Source: Micromonospora sp. NBC_01740 (GTDB lineage: Bacteria > Actinomycetota > Actinomycetes > Mycobacteriales > Micromonosporaceae). From it: DNA of 64,000 bases. The notes under the pieces are model-generated. The model was not told the DNA's origin. It was given only the letters and a program-made list of their open reading frames with translations, and ran no database searches. Positions 52,272-60,930 of the stretch are shown piece after piece. Location: positions 310,001-374,000 of the forward strand of contig NZ_CP109150.1 in the NCBI RefSeq assembly GCF_035920365.1, written 5' to 3'. The stretch's first letter is position 1; each line of letters starts with the position of its first letter. Position numbers and translations under genes: made by a program.

Positions 52272-52355
52272 CCCGACCGGCCTGGGCGGGCCGGCCAGCC
52301 CCGCCGCCCGCCCGCTCAGCCCCGCCAGGCCGGTCGGCCCGGCCGGCGGACCCGG

Positions 52356-54551
52356 TCAGGCCGTGCCGCCGCGTTCGGCCGGGGCCAGGCCGGTGCGCCG
52401 CAGCTTCTGCCAGCCCAGCCGGCCGCCGGTCAACGCGGTGACCACCGACTGGAGCATCACCAGGTACATCAGTTGCCGGTAGACGAACTGCTGGAGCGGC
52501 AGCACCCACAGCACGCCCAGCTTCTCCCGGTCCAGCCGGAACGCCACCACGGCGGTCAGCGTCTGCAACCCGAGCATGGCCAGCCAGGCCACGGCCGTGG
52601 CGGTGCGGTCCAGGAAGAACAACCCGTACAGGGCCAGCAGGTCGATCACCGGCGCCAGCAGGGGCAGCAGCACCCCGAAGAGGCTGAGGAAGGCCAGGCA
52701 GCGGCGGGTGAACCGGCCGGACGCGCCCCGGTCGAGCAGGGACCGCCGGTGCTTCCACATCGCCTGCATGGTGCCGTAGCTCCACCGGTAGCGCTGCTTC
52801 CACAGCTGCCCCATCGTCGCCGGCGCCTCGGTCCAGGCGCGCGCCGTCTCCTCGTACACCACCTTCCAGCCGGCCCGCCCCAGCGCCATGGTGATGTCGG
52901 TGTCCTCGGCCAGGGTGTCGTCGGTCATCCCGCCGGCGTACACCAGCGCCTGCCGCCGGAAGCCGCCGATCGCCCCCGGCACCGTCGACATGCAGCGCAT
53001 CGACTCGTAGAGGCGACGGTCGAGGTTGAAGCCGATCACGTACTCGATGTGCTGCCACTTGGCGATCAGGCTGTCCCGGTTGCCCACCTTGACGTTGCCG
53101 GCCACCGCGCCGACCTGCGGGTCCGCGAACGGCTGCACCAGCCGTCGGACGGCGTCCGGTTCGAGGACGGTGTCGCCGTCGACCATCACGATCAGGTCGT
53201 GCCGGGCCAGCGCGACGCCGGTGTTCAACGCGCTCGGCTTGCCGCCGTTGGGCTTGCGGACCACCCGGACGTTCGGCAGGCCGAGCCCTTCGGCGATGTC
53301 GGCGGTGCCGTCGGTGGAGCCGTCGTCGACGACGACGACCTCGATCCCCCCGGGATGGTCGCCGGTGGCCAGCGACCGGACCGCCGCCGCGATCCCCTCC
53401 TTCTCGTTGTACGCCGGGACGATCACCGACACCGGGTCGGTGACCGGCGGCCCCCAGGTCCAGTCGCGGGCCCGCCGCCGCCGGGCGTGCCGCCCGGCGA
53501 GCAGGAAGAGCAGCGCGGTACGCCCGACCGTGAGCACCCCGACGGCGACGAAGATCAGCCCGAAGCCGCTCATCGTCCGGTCCGCGCCCCGCACCGCCCA
53601 GACCAGCACCCGCCCCCGCAACCGCTCCCCGGCGGAGGCGGTCGGATTGCCGGTCACCTCGTGCCGCACCCCCGCGTCGGCCAACGCCTGGTTGAGCCCG
53701 CCGGTGACCGTGGCGAACTGGTACCCGCGCGCCTTCATCAACGGGATGAACCGGTCCAGCGCCTCGACGGTCTGCGAGCGGTCGCCGCCGGCGTCGTGCC
53801 ACAGCGTGATCGCGCCCGCGTACCCGGACGGCGTGACGTTCTCGACGATCCGCTCGACGCCCGGCAGCGCCCAGTCCCGGCTGTCGGTGTCGTTGAGCAC
53901 CGTCAGGTAGCCCAGGTCGCCGGCCTCGGTGACCAGCGGCCAGTCCCGGTCGTTCAGCGCGTCGGCGTGCGACGAGTACGGGAACCGCACCAGCGAGCTG
54001 CGGATCCCCGCCGCGCCGGCGACCGCGAGCTGGGTCTGGGCGTACTCCATGCGGCGCCGCCAGCCCGGCATGGTGGTCAGGTCGGGATGGGTGAAGGTGT
54101 GCACCCCGATCTCGTGCCCGGCTGCCGACATCTCCCGCACCAGCTCGGGATGCCGGGCGACCTGCGCCCCCAGCACGAAGAAGGTGGCGCTGACCTGGTG
54201 GGCGTCCAGCACCCGGAGCACCTCGCGGGTCCAGTTCGGATCCGGGCCGTCGTCGAAGGTCAGCGAGAGGGTGCGGGGCGGCAGCCGGTAGGAACGGGTC
54301 CGCTCGTCCCCGACGCTGATGATCGGTCCCCCGTTCACCACCTCGTCGGGCACCCGGTCCTGGCCGGCGCCGGCCGGCTGGCGCTCGGGCACGAAGGCGG
54401 CGTCCGCGTACGCCCCGACGAAGAGCACGCCGGCCAGGACGACGAGCAGCATGCCGAGCACGGTCCAACTGGGCGGCGGCGCGACCCGCCGGACCCGGCC
54501 GTGGCGGCGGGCGGTCGTCCGGGGCCGGCGCGGACGGAAGCGGTCAGGCAT
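52356..54551 (-). CDS. Polysaccharide deacetylase / family-2 glycosyltransferase fusion (MatB-like)
   Basis: A 731-residue membrane protein. After an N-terminal helix (about residues 28-47) an outside NodB deacetylase domain shows LSLTFDDGPDPNW (metal Asp pair), HTFTHPDLT (metal His pair) and LWHDAGGDR. A second membrane helix (about 335) leads to a cytoplasmic GT2 domain: SVIVPAYNEKEGI, VVDDGSTDGT, VMVDGDTVLEPDA, AEDTDITMALG and the QxxRW motif KQRYRW; three to four C-terminal helices form the translocation channel. This is the layout of Streptomyces MatB, which makes and partly deacetylates a beta-1,6-GlcNAc matrix. The ATG at 54551 overlaps the upstream gene by 8 bases. Confidence 0.92.
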   Translation of the reverse strand: MPDRFRPRRPRTTARRHGRVRRVAPPPSWTVLGMLLVVLAGVLFVGAYADAAFVPERQPAGAGQDRVPDEVVNGGPIISVGDERTRSYRLPPRTLSLTFDDGPDPNWTREVLRVLDAHQVSATFFVLGAQVARHPELVREMSAAGHEIGVHTFTHPDLTTMPGWRRRMEYAQTQLAVAGAAGIRSSLVRFPYSSHADALNDRDWPLVTEAGDLGYLTVLNDTDSRDWALPGVERIVENVTPSGYAGAITLWHDAGGDRSQTVEALDRFIPLMKARGYQFATVTGGLNQALADAGVRHEVTGNPTASAGERLRGRVLVWAVRGADRTMSGFGLIFVAVGVLTVGRTALLFLLAGRHARRRRARDWTWGPPVTDPVSVIVPAYNEKEGIAAAVRSLATGDHPGGIEVVVVDDGSTDGTADIAEGLGLPNVRVVRKPNGGKPSALNTGVALARHDLIVMVDGDTVLEPDAVRRLVQPFADPQVGAVAGNVKVGNRDSLIAKWQHIEYVIGFNLDRRLYESMRCMSTVPGAIGGFRRQALVYAGGMTDDTLAEDTDITMALGRAGWKVVYEETARAWTEAPATMGQLWKQRYRWSYGTMQAMWKHRRSLLDRGASGRFTRRCLAFLSLFGVLLPLLAPVIDLLALYGLFFLDRTATAVAWLAMLGLQTLTAVVAFRLDREKLGVLWVLPLQQFVYRQLMYLVMLQSVVTALTGGRLGWQKLRRTGLAPAERGGTA

Positions 54552-55257
54552 CGTCGTCCGGTTCCCCGGGAGCGGGCGACAGCGGCAGGTCGACGTCCGG
54601 GGACGGTTCCACGGGTGGCGGCTCGGAGGCCGGCGGGGCGGGCGGGGTGGTGGTCGCGGGTGGCCGTGAGACCGGCGGCGGGGTGGTGCGGCCGGGGGCG
54701 GGTGGCGTGCTGGCGGGTGCTGGCGCCGGGGGCGGGGACGACCGGGGCGCCGACGGGGTGACCGGGCCCGGGGTCGGCCGGTCACCGGGCACGACTGGCG
54801 CGGGCCGCCCGACGGTCGGCTCAGGGGTGGCGGGCGTGCTGGCGGGCGCCGGAGGCGGGGTCCAGGGTCGTCGGGTGGACTCGACGAAGGGCAGGACGTT
54901 CTCCGGGCTCACCGGTCCCCCGGCGAAGCTCGCCCCGACCAGGACGGTGTATGCCACGCCGACCGACCCGAGGGCGTACGCGAGCCGCTGCCAGCGCCGC
55001 CGGCGTCGCCCGCTCGGGTCGACGAAGACCGGCGCGAGCGGAGGCGCGACGGCGTGGACGGCGGTCGGGGCGTCGGCCGCCGGGCCGACCGCCGGAGCGT
55101 CCACCGCCGACAGCGGCGCCGTCGGTGCCTCGACCGGTGCCTGGGCGACCGTCGGGGCGTCGGCACCGGCCGGCACGACGGCTGGCCCGACAGCCGTCGC
55201 CTGGACGACGGTCGGGCTGTCAGAGGCCGCCTGAGCTGCGGCGGAACGGTCGGGCAT
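54544..55257 (-). CDS. Hypothetical Pro/Ala-rich single-pass membrane protein
   Basis: A 237-residue protein with no recognised domain. Residues 1-85 are an Ala/Val/Pro-rich cytoplasmic part with repeated APTVxQA-like units. A basic GRRRRRWQRLAYA stretch is followed by one membrane helix (about 98-115) and then about 115 residues of Pro/Thr/Ser/Ala-rich, wall-spanning-like sequence ending in an acidic tail. It is encoded immediately before the deacetylase/glycosyltransferase with overlap, so it may anchor or regulate that synthase. The ATG at 55257 is chosen as the first codon of good codon usage. Confidence 0.7.
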   Translation of the reverse strand: MPDRSAAAQAASDSPTVVQATAVGPAVVPAGADAPTVAQAPVEAPTAPLSAVDAPAVGPAADAPTAVHAVAPPLAPVFVDPSGRRRRRWQRLAYALGSVGVAYTVLVGASFAGGPVSPENVLPFVESTRRPWTPPPAPASTPATPEPTVGRPAPVVPGDRPTPGPVTPSAPRSSPPPAPAPASTPPAPGRTTPPPVSRPPATTTPPAPPASEPPPVEPSPDVDLPLSPAPGEPDDDA

Positions 55258-55369
55258 GGGTAGCGAGTCTAGGAACGTCGGCGTCGGTACCGGCCACCCC
55301 GCCGACGGAGTGAGACGAGGATCCTGCCTGCTCAGGGTTTGGATCTCGGCGGGTATCTGCACGATCTTG

Positions 55370-55381
55370 TAGCGTGGGGGC
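55370..55381 (+). promoter_or_regulatory. -10 box of a leaderless promoter for pta
   Basis: TAGCGT (55370-55375), then six bases, then the GTG at 55382. No clear -35 box at the usual distance. Confidence 0.45.
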
Positions 55382-57454
55382 GTGGCCCGGAGCGTGTACG
55401 TGACCAGCGTGGGTTCGGGCGGCGGGAAGTCGACCATCGCCCTCGGCCTGGCCGAGCTGTTGTCCCGGCAGGTCGAGCGGATCGGCGCGTTCCGGCCGCT
55501 GGTGCGCGGGGACGGTCCCGACCCGATCCTCGCCCTGCTCAGTGACCGCTACCGGATCGAGCTTCCGCTGGCCGACCTGAGCGGCACCAGCTACGCCGAG
55601 GCGACCGCGCTGGTCGCCGACGGGCGGCGGGAGCAGCTCATCGCCGGCATCGTCGAGCGCTACCGGGAGGTCGAGCGGCGCTGCCCCGCCGTGGTCGTGG
55701 TCGGCAGCGACTTCGCCGACGGCGGCGACGGGGCCGGCCCCCGCGAGCTGGCCTTCAACGCCCGGCTGGCCACCGAGTTCGGCAGCGTGGTGGTGCCCGT
55801 CGTCGACGGCTTCGGGCAGGAGCCGGCGGCGATCGCGGCCGCCGCGCGCGGGGCGTACCACGATCTGGAGGACCTGGGGGCGACGGTGCTGGCGGTGATC
55901 GCCAACCGGGTTCCCGGCCCGATGACGCTGCCCGAGCTGCCCGTGCCCACGTACGCCATCCCGGAGGTGCCGACCGTGTCGGCGCCGACGGTGGCCGAGG
56001 TGGCGGCGGCGCTCGGCGCCACCCTGCTCGCCGGTGACGACGACGCGCTCAGCCGCGACGTGCTCGACTACGTGGTGGGCGCGGCGCACGTGCCGACGCT
56101 GCTGGACCACCTGACCGAGGGCGCCCTGGTGATCACCCCCGGCGACCGGGCCGACCTGCTGGTGGCGGCGAGCGCCGCGCACGTGGCCGGGCAGGTCTCC
56201 GTCTCGGGGCTGGTGCTGACCCTCGGCGAGCAGCCCGACCCGCGCGCGATGCGGCTGGTCGAGGGCCTCAACACCGGGCTCGCGGTGCTCTCCGTGCCCA
56301 GCGACAGCTACGACACCGTGGCCGCCTCCAGCCGGATCGAGGGGCGACCCAGCGCGGCCAACCCGCGCAAGGTGGAGGCCGCGCTCGGCGCGTTCGAGCG
56401 CTGCGTGGACACCGACGACCTGGCCCGCCGGCTGCGGGTCAGCCGCTCCGAGCGGGTCACCCCGCTGATGTTCGAGTACGACCTGATCGACCGCGCCCGG
56501 GCCCGGCGCCGGCACCTCGTGCTGCCGGAGGGGGCGGAGGAACGGATCCTGCGGGCCACGGAGATCCTGCTGCGCCGGGGCGTCGCCGACATCACCCTGC
56601 TCGGCCGCCCCGACGACGTCGCCCGGCGCACCCGCGAGCTGGGCATCGACATCACCGGCGCCCAGGTGGTCGACCCCGTCGCCAGCGAGTGGCGCGACGA
56701 GTTCGCCGCCACGTACGCCGAGCTTCGCGCGCACCGCGGCATGACCCCCGACCTGGCCCACGACATCGTCGCCCAGCCGAACTACTTCGGCACGCTGATG
56801 GTCCAGACGGGGCACGCCGACGGGATGGTCTCCGGCGCGACGCACACCACCGCCGCCACCATCCGTCCCGCGTTCGAGATCATCCGAAACGTGCCGGGCG
56901 TCTCGGTGGCCTCCAGCGTCTTCTTCATGCTGCTCGCCGACCGGGTGCTGGTCTACGGCGACTGCGCCGTCAACCCCGACCCGGACGCCGCCCAGCTCGC
57001 CGACATCGCCATCTCCTCGGCCGACACCGCCGCCCGGTTCGGCATCGAGCCCCGGGTCGCGATGCTCTCCTACTCCACCGGCAGCTCGGGGGCGGGCGCC
57101 GACGTGGAGAAGGTCGCGGCGGCCACCAAGCTGGTCCGCGAGCGCCGGCCCGACCTGCTCGTCGAGGGGCCCATCCAGTACGACGCGGCCATCGACCCGG
57201 CCGTGGCGGCGACGAAGCTGCCCGGCAGCGACGTCGCCGGCCGGGCCACGGTCTTCATCTTCCCGGACCTCAACACCGGCAACAACACGTACAAGGCGGT
57301 GCAGCGCTCCGCCGGGGCGGTGGCCGTCGGGCCGGTGATGCAGGGCCTGCGCCGGCCGGTCAACGACCTGTCCCGGGGCGCCACCGTGCCGGACATCGTC
57401 AACACCGTGGCGATCACCGCCATCCAGGCCGCGGCCACCGAGGAGTCGTCATGA
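55382..57454 (+). CDS. pta: Phosphate acetyltransferase, long form
   Basis: A 690-residue enzyme of the long Pta class. The N-terminal P-loop-like domain starts VYVTSVGSGGGKSTIALGLAEL (split at SGGGKSTIALGLAEL), a DRTGG-type domain occupies about residues 205-330, and the C-terminal catalytic domain (about 360-690) has LVLPEGAEERILRATEILL, VSGATHTTAATIRPAFEII and FPDLNTGNNTYKAVQRSAGA. It interconverts acetyl-CoA and acetyl phosphate. It is coupled to ackA through an ATGA overlap, the standard pta-ackA operon, and is probably transcribed as a leaderless mRNA. Confidence 0.95.
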   Translation: MARSVYVTSVGSGGGKSTIALGLAELLSRQVERIGAFRPLVRGDGPDPILALLSDRYRIELPLADLSGTSYAEATALVADGRREQLIAGIVERYREVERRCPAVVVVGSDFADGGDGAGPRELAFNARLATEFGSVVVPVVDGFGQEPAAIAAAARGAYHDLEDLGATVLAVIANRVPGPMTLPELPVPTYAIPEVPTVSAPTVAEVAAALGATLLAGDDDALSRDVLDYVVGAAHVPTLLDHLTEGALVITPGDRADLLVAASAAHVAGQVSVSGLVLTLGEQPDPRAMRLVEGLNTGLAVLSVPSDSYDTVAASSRIEGRPSAANPRKVEAALGAFERCVDTDDLARRLRVSRSERVTPLMFEYDLIDRARARRRHLVLPEGAEERILRATEILLRRGVADITLLGRPDDVARRTRELGIDITGAQVVDPVASEWRDEFAATYAELRAHRGMTPDLAHDIVAQPNYFGTLMVQTGHADGMVSGATHTTAATIRPAFEIIRNVPGVSVASSVFFMLLADRVLVYGDCAVNPDPDAAQLADIAISSADTAARFGIEPRVAMLSYSTGSSGAGADVEKVAAATKLVRERRPDLLVEGPIQYDAAIDPAVAATKLPGSDVAGRATVFIFPDLNTGNNTYKAVQRSAGAVAVGPVMQGLRRPVNDLSRGATVPDIVNTVAITAIQAAATEESS

Positions 57455-58602
57455 GCGGTCCCGCCGCCCCGCAGGAGCGCCCGGCCGGTCGCGTCCTCGT
57501 CCTCAACTGCGGGTCGTCGTCGGTGAAGTACCGGCTCTTCGACGGCGACCGGGTGGTCGACAAGGGCACCGTGGAGCGGGTCGGCGAGGCCGGCGGCGGT
57601 CCGGCCGACCACGAGACTGCCGTCCGGGGCATCCTCGACGGGCTGGACCTCACCGGGCTGGCCGCCGTCGGGCACCGGGTCGTGCACGGCGGGAAGCGGT
57701 TCGGCGAGCCGGTGCTGATCGACGACGAGGTGCTGGCCGCGATCCGCGACCTGGTCCCGCTCGCGCCGCTGCACAACCCCGCCAACCTGGCCGGCATCGA
57801 GGTCGCCCGGGCGGCGCTGCCGGACGTGCCGCAGGTCGCCGTCTTCGACACCGCGTTCCACACCACCCTGCCCGAGGCCGCCGCGACCTATGCGATCGAG
57901 CGGGACACCGCCGAGCGGTACGGCATCCGGCGCTACGGGTTCCACGGCACCTCGCACGCGTACGTGTCGCGGCGCACCGCCGAGCTGCTCGGCCGCCCGT
58001 ACGCCGACGTGAACACGATCACCCTGCACCTCGGCAACGGCGCGAGCGCCTGCGCGGTGGCCGGCGGCCGGAGCGTGGCGACCTCGATGGGGATGTCCCC
58101 GCTGGAGGGCCTCGTGATGGGCACCCGCAGCGGCGACCTGGACCCGACCGTGATCTTCCACCTGCGCCGCGAGGGCGGGCTCTCCGTCGACGAGATCGAC
58201 GACCTGCTCAACCACCGCAGCGGCCTGCTCGGGCTGACCGGCGCCAACGACATGCGCGAGGTGCTCGCCCGCCGGGCGGACGGCGACCCGGCGGCGGCGC
58301 TCGCCTTCGACGTCTACTGCCGGCGGATCACCGGCTACGTGGGGGCGTACTACGCACTGCTCGGCCGGGTGGACGCCGTCACCTTCACCGCCGGCGTCGG
58401 CGAGCACGCCGCCCCGGTCCGCGCCGCCGCCCTGGCCGGCCTGGACCGGCTCGGCATCGCGGTGGACCCCGAGCGCAACGCCGGCTCCGGCGACCGGGTC
58501 GTCTCGCCGGAGGGCGCCGAGGTGACCGTCTGCGTCGTCGGCACCGACGAGGAACGCGAGATCGCCCTCCAGGCCCGCGCCGTCATCGAGACCGCTGGCT
58601 GA
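57451..58602 (+). CDS. ackA: Acetate kinase
   Basis: A 383-residue member of the ASKHA kinase fold. Visible are VLVLNCGSSSVKYRLFD (phosphate loop), GHRVVHGG, VFDTAFHTTLPEAA (catalytic Asp), YGFHGTSHAYVSRR, LHLGNGASACAV, GLVMGTRSGDLDP and TFTAGVGEHA. It makes acetate and ATP from acetyl phosphate and ADP, or the reverse. Its ATG overlaps the pta stop. Length and motifs are complete. Confidence 0.96.
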   Translation: MSGPAAPQERPAGRVLVLNCGSSSVKYRLFDGDRVVDKGTVERVGEAGGGPADHETAVRGILDGLDLTGLAAVGHRVVHGGKRFGEPVLIDDEVLAAIRDLVPLAPLHNPANLAGIEVARAALPDVPQVAVFDTAFHTTLPEAAATYAIERDTAERYGIRRYGFHGTSHAYVSRRTAELLGRPYADVNTITLHLGNGASACAVAGGRSVATSMGMSPLEGLVMGTRSGDLDPTVIFHLRREGGLSVDEIDDLLNHRSGLLGLTGANDMREVLARRADGDPAAALAFDVYCRRITGYVGAYYALLGRVDAVTFTAGVGEHAAPVRAAALAGLDRLGIAVDPERNAGSGDRVVSPEGAEVTVCVVGTDEEREIALQARAVIETAG

Positions 58603-58628
58603 CCGCTCGGACCGTCACCCACGCCGGC

Positions 58629-59336
58629 TCAGCGGCGGGCCTTTCCGCGTCGCCTGGCGGCCCGGGTGCGCCGGACGCGGTCGCGCCCTCGGCCCCGCCG
58701 GGGTGGTGCGGGGGCGGGCCGGTCGAACATCCCCGTCGGAACGAGGGCCGCGAAGAGGAAACCCCCGCCCAACGCCGCGCCCAGCAGCCCGAACGGGATG
58801 CCGCCCCAGGAGTTGAGGAAGAAGACCGAGTCGTCGGTGTTGCCGTTGGCGGCCACGAACTCCGCCGGCCGCTCCGGATCGACCCAGAGCATCATCTCCT
58901 CCGGAGGCTCCTCGACACAGCCGCCGGCCGAGCCGCAGAGGATGCGCTCGTTGTGCTGGACGCCGCCGTACTCGTACCAGACCTGGACGGTGTCGGTGCC
59001 GCCGCCGCGTCCGACGGTGTCGCGGCGGTCGCTCACGGTCGCCAGTACCGGGACGCCGTCCGCCCGCAGCCGCTCCGCCTTGGTGTGCAGGTGCCACTTG
59101 TACGTCCCAATGGCCACCGCGTACGTCAGCCCCGCGAGCAGCAGCACCAGGCCGAGGGCGGCACTGCCCCGGTGGATGCCGCGAAGACCGGAGCGGAGCC
59201 TCCGCCACCGCCCCGGAACGCGCCCCGGGCCCGCCGCCGACTCCGGGCTTCCCGTCGGCGGCTCCCCCACGCCCGGCTTCGGGCCTCCCGTCCGCGGCTC
59301 CCCCGCGCCCGGCTCCGGGCCTCCAGGCGGCTCCAC
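58629..59336 (-). CDS. DUF3592 membrane protein
   Basis: A 235-residue protein. A Gly/Pro-rich N-terminal tail (about 1-50, with repeated GxPEPGxGEP units) precedes a membrane helix (about 58-78), a DUF3592 domain of beta strands (VPVLATVSDRRDTVGRG, VQVWYEYGGVQHNERI, MMLWVDPERPAEFV) and a second membrane helix (about 178-197), then an Arg-rich C-terminus. Function unknown; DUF3592 domains are extracytoplasmic and common in actinobacteria. The GTG at 59336 lies 5 bases after the stop of the small gene upstream. Confidence 0.8.
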   Translation of the reverse strand: MEPPGGPEPGAGEPRTGGPKPGVGEPPTGSPESAAGPGRVPGRWRRLRSGLRGIHRGSAALGLVLLLAGLTYAVAIGTYKWHLHTKAERLRADGVPVLATVSDRRDTVGRGGGTDTVQVWYEYGGVQHNERILCGSAGGCVEEPPEEMMLWVDPERPAEFVAANGNTDDSVFFLNSWGGIPFGLLGAALGGGFLFAALVPTGMFDRPAPAPPRRGRGRDRVRRTRAARRRGKARR

Positions 59337-59341
59337 GCCGG

Positions 59342-59512
59342 TCAGCCCAGCGCGAGCCAGACGAGGAGGGCGACCAGCACGACCGCGACCGCCGCCGCGC
59401 CGACGAGCAGCGGCGTCCGGGACGCGCCGGCCGGGGCCTCGGGCTCGGCGGTGTGGGCGTAGGCGCGGAACGCCTCGGTGTTGCCGCTCGGGTCTGTGCG
59501 GTTCTCAGGCAT
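59342..59512 (-). CDS. Small single-pass membrane protein
   Basis: A 56-residue protein with a hydrophilic N-terminal half (MPENRTDPSGNTEAFRAYAH) and a C-terminal hydrophobic segment (about residues 35-55, LLVGAAAVAVVLVALLVWLA). It ends 5 bases before the DUF3592 gene and is in the same direction, so co-transcription is likely. Function unknown. Its codon third positions are almost all G or C, which supports real coding. Confidence 0.65.
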   Translation of the reverse strand: MPENRTDPSGNTEAFRAYAHTAEPEAPAGASRTPLLVGAAAVAVVLVALLVWLALG

Positions 59513-59658
59513 GGCGGTGACCCTAGCGACACCGGTTGCCCGCCGCCGTCCCCGGCGCGCGTCCCGGGGTCAGGTCGAGCCGGCCGGTGGAGACGATCCG
59601 GCCGGGTGGTGAGGGCGTCCGGTCCGGACGGCGGGACCGCTGCGGGCCGCCGGGCACC

Positions 59659-59670
59659 TACCGTGAATCC
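59659..59670 (+). promoter_or_regulatory. -10 box of a leaderless promoter for the hydrolase gene
   Basis: TACCGT (59659-59664), six bases, then the GTG at 59671. No ribosome binding site is visible. Confidence 0.45.
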
Positions 59671-60561
59671 GTGGGGACAAAGCGGCTGGTCGCCGCACTG
59701 ATGACGACGCTGCTGGCCGGTTGCGCCCCGGCGGGTGCCGCCGCGCCCGGCACACCGCCGCCGGCCCGTCCGGCGCCCGTGGCCGCCTACGCCGTCGGCG
59801 TACGCACGTTCACCGTCGACCCGACCTCGGCGCGCCCCCTGCCGGTGACCGTCTGGTACCCGGCGGAGGGCGACGCCGTGGCCGCCGGGCGCTTCCCCGT
59901 GGTGGTCTACAGCCACGGGCTGCACAGCCTGCCCGAGCTGCACGCCGGGCTGACCGCGCGCTGGGCCGCCGCCGGGTTCGTGGTCGCCGCCCCGGCCTAC
60001 CCGCACACCCGGCGCGGCGCGGCCCGGTTCAGCCGTGCCGACGTACGCCACCAGCCGGCCGACGGCTGGCGGCTGATCCGGCACCTGACGCGGCTCGACG
60101 CCCGGGCCGGAGACCCGCTCGCCGGGCACCTCGACGTCACCCGGGTCGCCGCCGCCGGCCACTCGGCGGGCGGCTTCACCACGGCCGGCATGTTCACCTC
60201 CGGACGCTCGGGGCGGCTGCGCGCCGGCATCGTGATCGCCGGCGGCGGAACGGCCGGCAGCTTCGCCGGGCCGGCGGCCCCACTGCTCTTCGTGCACGGT
60301 ACGGCGGACAAGATCGTGCCGGCGACGGTCGGCCGCGCCGCATACCAGCGCACGACCGGCCCGACCGCCTTCCTGAGCCTGCTCGGGCAGGGCCACGGCG
60401 AGTACCTGAACCCGGGGCGGCCCGGCTTCGACCAGGTCCTGGCCACCACCACCGACTTCCTCCGCTGGACGCTCTACGGCGACCCGGCCGCCGGCCGCCG
60501 GCTGCCCGGCGACGCCCGCCGCCCCGGCGTGACGCTCTACGAGACCCGCCCCGCCCGCTGA
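59671..60561 (+). CDS. Alpha/beta-hydrolase lipoprotein, copy 1
   Basis: A 296-residue exported lipoprotein: VGTKRLVAALMTTLLAGC gives the lipobox with Cys18. The alpha/beta-hydrolase domain resembles the dienelactone-hydrolase/platelet-activating-factor-acetylhydrolase-like group: PLPVTVWYPAEG, FPVVVYSHGL (oxyanion region), the nucleophile elbow AAAGHSAGGFTTAG, LLFVHGTADKIVP (acid) and GQGHGEYL (His). Substrate unknown, probably an ester. It is a paralogue of the gene at 60931, with the same order of motifs. Confidence 0.85.
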   Translation: MGTKRLVAALMTTLLAGCAPAGAAAPGTPPPARPAPVAAYAVGVRTFTVDPTSARPLPVTVWYPAEGDAVAAGRFPVVVYSHGLHSLPELHAGLTARWAAAGFVVAAPAYPHTRRGAARFSRADVRHQPADGWRLIRHLTRLDARAGDPLAGHLDVTRVAAAGHSAGGFTTAGMFTSGRSGRLRAGIVIAGGGTAGSFAGPAAPLLFVHGTADKIVPATVGRAAYQRTTGPTAFLSLLGQGHGEYLNPGRPGFDQVLATTTDFLRWTLYGDPAAGRRLPGDARRPGVTLYETRPAR

Positions 60562-60767
60562 CCCTCCCGAGCGGACGCCCGGCGCCCGGCCGGTCCCCGT
60601 CTGGAGCCCCAGCGGCCCCGGCGGGCGAAGGACGCCGCCGGTCTCGCCCGCCTGAGTGCCACCGAGCGGCAGTCGGGATCGGTCGACGCTCCGCCGGCCT
60701 CCGAGCCGCCGCCCGCCCAGGCCGATGGAAACTACTCATCAGGAGAGCGGGCTGGTGCGCCAACCAA
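60562..60767. other. Intergenic stretch between the two hydrolase genes
   Basis: About 200 bases of mixed GC-rich sequence with no credible reading frame, RNA gene or terminator. The hairpin at 60768-60830 follows, so the two paralogues are not simply one operon. Confidence 0.4.
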
Positions 60768-60830
60768 CGGTGATCAGGACGCCATGGACCCTAAAACCAC
60801 CGGATAACGTCCATGGCGTCCTGATCACCG
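60768..60830. repeat. Long-armed intergenic hairpin 3 (GATCA family)
   Basis: Perfect 22-bp arms (60768-60789 and 60809-60830) flank a 19-base AT-richer loop. The outer arm CGGTGATCAGGACGCCATGG shares GGTGATCA with hairpin 2 at 13344. Confidence 0.88.
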
Positions 60831-60930
60831 GGGCACCACCAGCGGCCCGGGCGCGGGCAGCGCAGCGGATGGCGGCGTACTGCGGCGGTCTGCGGCGGAG
60901 CGGGGCGCGCCGCGAGGCACAATCGTTCCC

